From: Pinus tabuliformis | Lineage: Eukaryota; Streptophyta; Pinopsida; Pinales; Pinaceae | NCBI GenBank assembly: GCA_031772625.1 | Contig: CM062805.1 | Coordinates: 802,247,592 to 802,311,591 of the forward strand | Direction: 5' to 3' | DNA length: 64,000 nt | Shown: positions 55,721-64,000 of the stretch, piece by piece | Numbering within the stretch: position 1 is the first letter of the stretch | Layout: every line of letters starts with the position of its first letter | Made by a program: the position numbers and the translations under genes | The notes under the pieces: model-generated | Seen by the model: the letters and a program-made list of their open reading frames with translations, nothing else | Database searches by the model: none | What the model was told of the DNA's origin: nothing

Positions 55721-56927
55721 ATGCTTGATTGGCGCGATAGAGAACACGAAGATGTTGATTTGGCCGCCATTAATCACCAACCTTCCATTGATGCTTTAAA
55801 GGCATGCGGTCTTTACAAATACTGGGCCATACCTGGCATGAGGGCCCAGGTGCGCTTTCTAGAGTGGCTGGTTGAAAGGTGGAACATTCAGGATCAGTGC
55901 TTCTGCATTGGAGGGCACCAGCTCGAGATAGAGCCCTCAGACATTTATTTTCTCACTGGTTTTCCCAAGAGGGGCGAACAATTGACTCTGTACGGGACTA
56001 GGCTGGGTGGCCAGTCCATCACTAGTCTCTGTCTAGAGTGGTGCAATAATCAGAACCAGGAGAGGGGGATAGAGATCAAAACTATATCCCGACCTGAACT
56101 TATGGTAATTGCCTTTACAGTTACCAGACTTTGCGGGGCTGCCGCTTTGCACATTGCCACTGGATCCCAGATGCGGATGGCGATTGACTGCTATCGAGGC
56201 ACCATTTTCAACTGGTGTGATGCTGTGTTGGTCAATTTAAAGGGCCAACTGACTAGGGCGAAAAACAGGCAACTAAAGACTTTTGGTTATGGGCCTTTAG
56301 TTGTGAGTTTTGCTCTAGAGAGGGTTCTGATGCTGATCTCGCAGCATCTCACTGTTGAGGTTGGGCTTCCTCGAGAGCCTAAGTTGATGCAATGGGTTGC
56401 GGTGATGGCCCGTCATCCTTACGAGGGCACGGAGGTTGTCCGATTTAGACCAGAGTACTTTCACTGGTTAGAGGACCAAGTCTTTTCGATACAGGATTTT
56501 CCTTATGCAGGAGTTGATTTTCGTGGAGATCCGGACATGGTTCTTCCACCGGGAGAACAATGGGATGACACAAGTAATTCATTTTTCACAAGTTTTTAAA
56601 TTATCTACTTTTTTGTTTTTATATCATCTCAAAACTGACAGTAATAATTCTCAAAATGCAGATGTAGGCCCACGGCGTCCAGCCAATCTCTGGCCTTTCG
56701 AGAGGAGACAACCAGTTGCACCGGCACCGGTCCCACAGAACGAGGCTACAGAGACCTTAGCTGAGTTGGAACAAGACCTAGAGCGTCTGACGGCAGATAT
56801 ACCAGAGACTACTATAGATGATATTCCTATCAGGCTTCAGCGCTATGTAGTCGGAGTCCCAAGACCTTTTAGAAGGTTCTTCTGTAGGGTAGCTCGTGCA
56901 GTGGTGTCATATGGGGATCATCACTAA
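55721..56927 (+). CDS. Element C antisense gene with one intron; plant-mobile-domain-like protein
   Basis: Exon 1 55721-56573 (853 nt), intron 56574-56661 (GTAATT..TGCAG, 88 nt), exon 2 56662-56927, giving 372 residues with no stop. The start MLDWRDREHEDVD aligns with MVDWKECENEDVD in element A. An in-frame ATG 42 bases upstream is not shared. The N-terminal half (YKYWAIPGMRAQVRFLEWLV, then ERWNIQDQCFCIGGHQLEIE and IYFLTGFPKRGEQLTLYG) resembles the plant mobile domain of transposon-derived proteins; this is inference. Exon 2 adds a Pro-rich linker and an Arg-rich tail (RPFRRFFCRVARAV). Antisense ORFs downstream of integrase are known in the Tat lineage. The intron is supported by conservation of position and phase in A. 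Confidence 0.75.
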
Positions 56928-57056
56928 TGATTTAGATGGTCGTTTTTGTAGACACATGTGACATTTTGGTTTTTTGTACTTATCATTTTTGCCGATCATA
57001 AGGTGTTTTTCAACCTATGATCGAAGACGATGTATTTTTTGACACACTCCTATCTA

Positions 57057-57060
<4 letters not shown>

Positions 57061-57149
<89 letters not shown>
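57061..57149. repeat. (TA)n microsatellite, about 44 units
   Basis: Preceded by TATCTATCTA. It lies between the convergent 3' ends of the antisense gene (56927) and the second RNase H (57213), as does the (CA)n in element A. The poly(Ile-Tyr) frame here is an artefact. Confidence 0.97.
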
Positions 57150-57151
<2 letters not shown>

Positions 57152-57212
57152 TTATTACCGGCTTATCTTGTTAAACATGTATGATAAAATGTTTTCAAAT
57201 TTACATGTATGA

Positions 57213-57632
57213 TTATTGCAAATGTTTATTTAACATTCGAGAAGCAATTACATCTGCTAATGTATTTAAAGACCTTGGAATATGTTGATATTCAATGTAA
57301 TCAAACTCATGTTCCAAGAGACACACTCTCAAAAATAACCTTAATAACATTGGATTTCTAATGGCATACACTCTATTAAGCTGTAATACAATGAGTTCAG
57401 AATCTAACCTCACTATCAAACTCTGAATCCCAAATGAAATAGATTCAGACAATAACTCAATCACTGCACTGTATTCTGAAATGTTGTGTGTTGTTTGACC
57501 GAGGCTTACCCCATGCATAGAAACTAACTCATCAGAGGGTGAATAAATAACCCAAGCTGCGGAAGAGATATTCCGTGTACTACAACAAGCACCATCAGGA
57601 AAACCAATGTATGTCTGGAGAGGCATCGACAT
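57213..57632 (-). CDS. Element C second (additional) RNase H
   Basis: 140 codons, open. IGFPDGACCSTRN and SSAAWVIYSPSDELV, then HNISEYSAVIELL, LIVRLDSELIVLQLN and YQHIPRSLNTLADVIASR carry the Asp, Glu, Asp, Asp residue places of the RNase H fold. It lies after integrase with its own ATG (57632), directly behind GATGCAG, a 3' splice-site signature, as in element A. It is distinct from the RNase H inside pol. In the Tat lineage such a second RNase H is thought to help remove the RNA strand during reverse transcription. Length and start agree exactly with A. Confidence 0.8.
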   Translation of the reverse strand: MSMPLQTYIGFPDGACCSTRNISSAAWVIYSPSDELVSMHGVSLGQTTHNISEYSAVIELLSESISFGIQSLIVRLDSELIVLQLNRVYAIRNPMLLRLFLRVCLLEHEFDYIEYQHIPRSLNTLADVIASRMLNKHLQ

Positions 57633-57772
57633 CTGCATCATTAAGTGTAAAACCAAGATAAGCCAGAATAACGACGAAAACAAACTTTCTAGGCTAAGCA
57701 CACTGTCTAAATTAACAAACACACCAGCTAGAAAGAAAAACCCGACCTAACTAAAATCTTCATACCCATCTT

Positions 57773-60431
57773 TTAAGCATAATACCTCTTTAGGTAAAGT
57801 CCATTTCTGGGTTTACCCAAAGAGTCCCCGTCAAAGTCTACCAGCTCATAGGCTCCTTAGGCAAGCTTTCGCTTGACAATATAGGGCCCATGCCACATAG
57901 GAACGAATTTTCCAGCACCTGTTATCATTAGCTTGATCATATAATAACACTAGGTCTCCTTCCGAAAAATTTCGAGGGGTCACATTTCGATCATACTGAG
58001 CTTTCATTCGTTTTGCATGAGTCTCGATTGCCAATGCGGCATCACGTCGATTCTCATCTAATTGAGCTAAGTATAATAAACGCTTCTCCTCTTCAGAAGT
58101 AGCTGGAAGTAACTCGATGGCCATTTGCAGTGATGGGATTTCGCATTCATTGGGTAACACAGCTTCTAAACCATAAACTAGTTGGAAAGGAGTGAACCCT
58201 GTAGATGTTTTCACTGAGGTTCGGTATGCCCAAAGCGCTGAAAATAACATGTTGTGCCAATTTGACCGATGAATACCAATGATTCGTCGGATCATGATAA
58301 CTAAAACTTTATTGATAGACTCAACCAGACCATTTTCTTGTGGATAATAAGGAGTTGAACTATCGTGACGCAAACCAAGCTGGCCTGTAAGTTCTATCAT
58401 CATAACGTTTCGAAAATGGTGCCCATGGTCAGTGATTATTGCTTTTGGGACACCAAAACTAGCAATTATATGATTGAATACGAAAATTGCAGCTGTCTTG
58501 CCATCAGCCTCGAATGTAGGCATCTCATCGGCCCACTTAGTAAAATAATCAACCGCAAGGATGATATACGCATGCCCCCCGGCCGAGTGAGGGTTACATG
58601 TAATAAAATCGATACCCCATTTGGAAAAAGGACCAACGGCAATTATAGGGTGGAGAGGAGCAGGTGGAGCGCGCATCTTTCGATTAAACACTTGACAGTT
58701 GTGGCAATTTCGGACCGCAGTAATACAATCTTTAAACATGGACGGCCAGAAGTAGCCAACACGCAACACCTTCTGGGCTGTGGCATACCCAGACATATGA
58801 CCGCCACACGCTCCAGAGTGGCAGTCATTTAGAACTCTTTCTACCTCTTCGTGAGTTAAGCAACGTCGAAAAATAGAGTCTGCCCCCCGTCGATAAAGAG
58901 TATCTCTAATAATTTTGTATTGTTGGGACTGGAATCGAATTTTCCAACGTTCTGACTTTGAAACTTCGGGCCGAAATGATTGGGTCTGGAGATAGAAGAT
59001 TATATCCCCATACCACAGATCTAAAGTGCTGATGAGAAACAAAGATTCGTCCGCAATGGGTTCCTCTGCCACAGTTTCTGTGTCAGCACACGGGAAGTCA
59101 CACATTAACTCGACAAAAACTAAAGATTTCTTAGACTTAGATTTTTCAAACTCCAAGTCGAACTCTTGCAGGATAACGATCCATTTAGAGTACTTGCCCC
59201 CTAGCAATTGTTTAGTCAAAATGTAGATCATAGGGTTGCAATCCGAAATGACTGTAGTTTTATGGAGTAAAATGTAGTGACGAAAACATTGGACAGCTTG
59301 AACGGCTGCCAAGACCAATTTCTCCACATGCAGGTATTTTAGCTCAGTGGGATTTAACGTCCTACTAAGATAATATATCACATGTTCCATTCCGAATTCA
59401 TCTTCCTGAACTAACACCATTCCAATAGTGGAATGGTTGGCAGCGAGGTACAAAAAGTAATCCTGGTTGTAGTTGGGAGGATGCAACAACGGTGCATGGG
59501 TCAACGCGTGTTTGAGTGCATCAAAATATTTCTGAGCTATCTCATCCCAAGAGAATTGAGCGTTCTGTTTTAACAACCATGTAAAACCTTTTGTAACCTC
59601 GGCGTAGTTAGGAATGAATCGTCGTAAAAAGTTTGCTTTCCCCTGCAAACTTTGGAGTTGGCGAAGAATCGAAGGAGGAGGCAATTTGATGATAGCTTCT
59701 ACCTTCGAGGGATCGACGCGGATTCCGTCTTTTGAAACTACAAATCCTAGCAATCGTCCCAATTCTATACAGAAGACACATTTGTGTGGGTTCAACCAAA
59801 TACGATAATGCCTACACCTCATGAATATTGCTCGTAAATGGACAAGGTGATCAGTTCGATGTAATGAATGAGCGGGCAAATCATCGAGATACGGTTGCAC
59901 AATGTGTTTGATGTCATGAAACGCATAAGACATCGCCCTTTGAAAATTTGCTCCAGCGTTCTTAAGCCCAAAAGGTAATTTGCAGTAAGCAAATGTCCCC
60001 CATGGACAAATGAAAGCCGTTTTTGGTTGATCGTCAGGTAGAATATTGATTTGATTGTAACCGGAAAAACCATCCATAAAGGAAAATATTTCACTGCCGA
60101 CACAATCATCAATGATTTGATCGATATAGGGCGTTGGGTAATTGTCCTTTGGACAAGCTCGATTAATATCCCTATAATCGATGCATATTCTTATTGTTCC
60201 CTGTTTTTTGTTAACCGGAACAATATTCGACACCCAATCCGTTAACGGGATCGGATAAATGAAACTTGCTTTCAAAAGTTTCTCAACTTCTGCTTTAATT
60301 GCAACAGCTTTTCGTGGGTGAATCTGACGCAAACGTTGCCGGATGGGTTTAGCATCTGGGTAAGTCTTGATCTCATGAACAACAATTGTGGGATCAATTC
60401 CTAGCATTTCCTCATAGGACCAGGCAAACAC
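57773..60431 (-). pseudogene. Element C reverse transcriptase, RNase H and integrase; one frameshift
   Basis: A single open frame from FAWSYEEMLGIDP (60431) to about 57920: RT with IDYRDINRACPKDNYPTPYI, FSFMDGFSGYNQI and YLDD; RNase H with HVIYYLSRTLNPTE and HVEKLVLAA; integrase zinc part HMSGYATAQ..CHNCQ, then DYFTKWADEMP, AIITDHGHHF and PYYPQENGLVESINK (D, D, E). Near 57920 a one-base insertion (RCWKIRSY where AGKFVPMWHGPY is expected) shifts the true tail, which otherwise runs to YYA and TAA at 57773-57775, with one further stop (TAA) in KLA*GAYELV. An in-frame TAA at 60438-60440 separates it from the upstream protease part. Confidence 0.9.
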
Positions 60432-60440
60432 GTCGCGAAA

Positions 60441-61991
60441 TTATTGAAATAGGGCCTTGTATGTCTGAATTTCGTCATCTGTACACGAGGCACCTATATG
60501 AATGTTTTCAATGATTCCGGGCTTTACTGAAATGTCAATGGGAAGAGTTCGAGAAATACTTCCCAAATTCAACTCTGAATCAGGATGTTTCATGGGATTC
60601 TGAGCCTCTTTGACATATTCAGCTATAAAATCGGATGAGAAATCATTGTCAAAACGATCATCCTCAGGTAAAAACGAAGATCTATGATGGAGATCCTCCC
60701 ATGGTAAATCGTCTACACACAGGACTTCACGAAGTTGTTCGTCAGATGACACAACTTCGGGAAACGCTATTAACTCTGAGGTTGATGTGAAAAATGAATC
60801 CTCATGGACCACATTCATTTGGTCGACCTTGGTTGAACACGGGTCGGTAAAAGACTGCACGGCTTCATAAGCAATTTCATACGGACTCAACGGCATAGAA
60901 TTACCAAATGAGTCGATTTCAGATTCAGAAGGAACGATCCATGGATCGTCATAATAAATAGTATCTGATGTAATCATATGAATAGTTGCGAATGGAGACG
61001 ATGCGTTGAGAGGAGGAAAAGGAAAAGTTCCCAGTAAACCGGCATCTTTAACTAATCCTACACCAACATCCTTATATGGGATAGTCATTTTACCGACATG
61101 CTGGATACTCTCTGAAGAGGTTGGGTCGGACGAAAAGTAAGTCAGCTGGTCTATTGTTACGATCTTGCCATTATGTGGAAACTTTATTACTCAAAAGACC
61201 GATGAAATGACCGCTGTCATAGCATAAGTCCAACTTCGACCCAAGAGAAGGTTGTAGTCTAGAGGGGCATCAACCACCTCCACATCTAGACTAACGATTT
61301 TTCCTTCAACCCCTATAGGCAAATCCTGTAAAATGCCAAAAGGACGGAACCCATGGCCATCAAAGGCCTTAAGAATTGTCGGAGATTGATTTAGTGAAGG
61401 AGAACCAAGCGATCTCCAAAACTGCATCGTCATAATACACGTGGAAGCTCCTTCATCAATTACAGTCCGATGAATAGGCCTGTTTTTGACTATCATTGGG
61501 ATCTGGAAAGCCATTTGATGAGGCAAACGCGGTGTACTATTTTCTAGATCAAAGATTATTAGGTTCGGGTCCTGAACATCAACAGCTCCTATAGCCGACA
61601 AAAGTAATTTTCGCTGTGCTGGGCATGATTGCAGCACTTGTAAAGCCGACATTGCTGAGGGTGAAACAGCTAAATCCTCAACAATGTTGTAATTCTGGGC
61701 CGCTCTCGCATGTGGATTGAAAGTAGACCTTTGAAGTACACCCTTGGCGGGCGGTTTGATTACTAAGTCCGGGTTAGGTTTCTCGATCTGTAGTGGATCG
61801 GAACCGGGAGCTGAGGTTGATGGATTTGACTGAGAAGATTTTGCTTCTTTCGATCCATCAACAGGACTTTCACTACCATAATCGTGTGACCGAGTCGCAA
61901 TCCTTACATGAGACATCATCAATATGGGTTCTTCAGTGGCACTCAAGGAAGAACCTATCATTTTGCTATCTTTCGGAAATGGGTCCTTCAA
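60441..61991 (-). pseudogene. Element C protease region; one in-frame stop
   Basis: VIDEGASTCIMTMQFWRSLG (about 61465-61406) is the aspartic protease active site with DEG, and DYNLLLGRSW (about 61262-61233) the second motif. A TGA near 61188-61190 replaces a residue after SSVF, most simply CGA to TGA. The frame then continues to ALFQ and a TAA (60438-60440) before FRDVFAWSYEEM, which starts RT. So gag-end, protease and pol are one frame with two stops. Confidence 0.85.
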
Positions 61992-64000
61992 GACAGCAGG
62001 AATTTGGGAACCCTTGACGATTTTCGCAACCTCTGCTCGATGAGGGCAGTCTCTTGTAAAGTGTTCTTCTTCACAAATAATACACGGATAACGAGGCTTG
62101 CATTTTTCATCATTGGATTCTGCTTTTTCATTTTTCTCCTTTGGAGTTTTGTCTGCTTTATTCTTCTTCTTACTTTTCCTTTTCCCACCTGATTTTGATT
62201 TCGCCTAGATGACTCTACAGCGTGAATATCAGCGGAAACTTCAACAGAAGATTCTCCTGTCGGGGAGTCTGGTAAGGTTATAATGGGCGAAGAATTCTTT
62301 GAAGACTTCTTCTTGCTTTTAGTGTTCACCGTACCAATCATGCCATCAGCGACATGAGATCCCGAAGGAGCAGCAACGATTTGATTTGACTTTGGAAGAT
62401 CTGGGATCTTTTCATGTAACGTCCCTAACTGAGTGTAAACTAAGTCAAGGTACTGCGCTTGAGCAATCACTTGCTCCTCAGTAACTAATCTGGCCTTAGC
62501 TACGTCTTCAGTAATCTTCGGTAATAATGATTTAACAAACCATTCAGCTAAGATTTGGTCCGGGATAAAAACTTTCACTAACCGCCTTCGACGTCTCCAT
62601 TCATGAATATGATCGGAAATATAAGTGGACGTCGATTGTTTTAATGAAGTTAGTAACTCCGTGCCATTATCATATCTGACCGGCAACTGAAAATGAGTTA
62701 GGAAGGAGGTAGCTAACTGGCTAAAATTATAAAAAGAGGCCCGTGGTAACTCAATGTACCACTTGGCCGCGAGACCAATGAGAGTACGCTGGAAGAGACG
62801 TAAGCGGATCGAATCATCCGAGATGGAATTTGAGGCACACCAGAGGTGGTAAGTCATCACATGATTCGACGGGTCCTCTCCAGACTTACCCTCGAACTTG
62901 GGAATGTCACTGGGAAACTTATTCAGCATTGGTGGCCAAAACGGAAGATAATTGATCGGATCGTTCGTTAGGCGCGTCAAGTCTGGTAAATCCAAAGTTG
63001 CGATAAACGACAATTGCCGATTAGGATCCCTAAAACTCTGGGTCACAAGACCAGTCCGAGGAGGAGGATATCTAGGATAACTTGGAATAGGAATCGCATT
63101 CGGGATATTGTATCCTCCTGGAAAACTAGGATTAACCGGACTGTACTGGGGTTGATGTGGTTGTTGATAAGTGTACCCAGGATACGGTTGATACTGGTAA
63201 ACTGGCTGCTGGACAACAGGCCCGAATTGATACTGCCCCTCGTACGGTTGATAAGCGAATTGTGGTTAACTAGTGACAACCATACTTAAACCAGGCTGTC
63301 CTATAGGTATCTGAACCGTAGTTTGAATCTTGGATCCAGACAATGGTAAAGATGTCTGAGGAGTAGTTGCAGAGACAGTAGAAACCGGAGTTGTCGATAC
63401 TCCAGAAGTAAGTGTGGTGGATGGAACAGATGTTGCAGTAGTTGCAGCAGTCGTTTGAGATGGTGTACTAGGGGAAATAGGCCCAGACTGAGAAACTACC
63501 GAAGGTACAGAAGTTTGAACATTAGACTGGACTGGTTGCTGGGGTCAACCAGAAACTAAAGGTTGTCCAGTTTGAGATGACAACTGTACACTTGGTTGCA
63601 ATACCTGTTGAATTTGCGATGGATCCCACACTATGTTCATTCCGTGGTATTGACCCATAATAGGTTGAGGATATTGAGATCCATAACCAGATTGAGGATA
63701 GGATTGATAATTGAAAGGTACATTTCCCGTACCTTGAACATAAGATTGACCTTGGGGTGGTTGATAACCTTGACTCGAGTACTGACCTTGGGGTAGATAC
63801 CCTTGAGGTAAGTACTGATACTGGGGTTGACCTTGAGATATAAACTGATACTGAGGTTGACCTTGGAGTACATATTGAGGTTGAGGTTGACCTTGAGGAA
63901 TGTATTGTACGATGGGTACATACTGTCCTTGAGGTTGCCCCCCAGACACAATTTGTGTACCTTGAGGTTGCCCCCCAGGGGTTAATTGAGGCTGACCCCC
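61988..64000 (-). pseudogene. Element C gag; two stops and one frameshift
   Basis: The N-terminal part (64000-63545) is Gln/Pro/Tyr repeats (PQGQPQYQ type). A TGA near 63542-63544 and a TAA near 63265 break the linker. The capsid-like part starts FIATLDLPDLTRL (about 63010) and includes KFEGKSGEDPSNHVMTYHLW and LFQRTLIGLAAKWYIELP. A one-base shift near 62200 precedes a Lys-rich stretch and the knuckle YPCIICEEEHFTRDCP (about 62085-62040), after which the frame joins the protease. It assembles particles and binds RNA. The start is beyond the window. Confidence 0.85.

Larger units (their letters stand above)
52428..64000 (-). mobile_element. Element C: young Ty3/gypsy element of Tat type, 5' end outside window
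   Basis: On the minus strand: gag (64000-61988), protease, RT, RNase H and integrase (61991-57773), second RNase H (57632-57213), a convergent two-exon antisense gene (55721-56927), 3' non-coding sequence, a polypurine tract and 3' LTR (53479-52428). Only a handful of stops and shifts break it. It sits in D copy 2 gag. Its 5' LTR and right target duplication lie beyond 64000; the left candidate is AATAT at 52423-52427. Confidence 0.9.

Noticed and set aside
57030..57212. Open frame of repeated Ile-Tyr
   Set aside because: It is the (TA)n microsatellite; the same applies to 34074-34268 on the minus strand.

Overview
The window is a block of nested and tandem plant LTR retrotransposons. I see no intact host gene, no tRNA or rRNA and no prokaryotic feature. 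The families are plant Ty1/copia and Ty3/gypsy, primer sites match plant tRNAs, and the captured gene pieces are plant-like: cysteine synthase, SYP71 SNARE, RH1-type RNA helicase and COG7. Very low gene density, long LTRs (up to 3.25 kb) and deep nesting suggest a giant plant genome. A gymnosperm is plausible, but that is inference and the sequence does not name the species.

Layout. 1-9556: the 3' part of a Ty1/copia element (plus strand; decayed INT linker, RT and RNase H; tandem repeats; polypurine tract; 3' LTR). Its LTR is split at 2709-8337 by a minus-strand non-autonomous LTR element, here 'N', with a gag-like zinc-knuckle ORF and captured gene pieces. 9557-14900: mostly non-coding, plus one 501-codon reading frame (11932-13437) broken by a single TAG. 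About 14950-35341: gypsy element 'A' (plus), which looks like the Tat lineage (gag, protease, RT, RNase H, integrase, an additional RNase H and an antisense gene). Its integrase is interrupted at 21872-29886 by element 'B', a gag-only LTR element whose 3.25-kb LTRs carry helicase and COG7 pieces. 35342-38842: two head-to-tail remnants of another gypsy family, 'F', primed by initiator tRNA-Met and sharing one LTR. 38843-52427: remnants of families 'E' and 'D' with tRNA-Arg-like primer sites, including a 5.63-kb direct duplication. 52428-64000: minus-strand gypsy element 'C', nearly intact, inserted into the gag of D copy 2; its 5' LTR lies beyond the window.

How the parts relate. A, C, D and E share a plan: an LTR with a TATA box, a GGTTGTAA motif and then an exon-like cassette of 67-81 nt between splice-site signatures; tRNA-Arg-type priming (seen in D and E); a long leader; and gag with Gln/Pro repeats. 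A and C also carry a 140-codon second RNase H and, convergent to it, a two-exon antisense gene whose first exon is exactly 853 nt in both. Several families carry their own short CpG-containing word repeated at several places. Where LTRs C and D align, the word differs at every aligned site in the same way. This is the least explained signal in the window.
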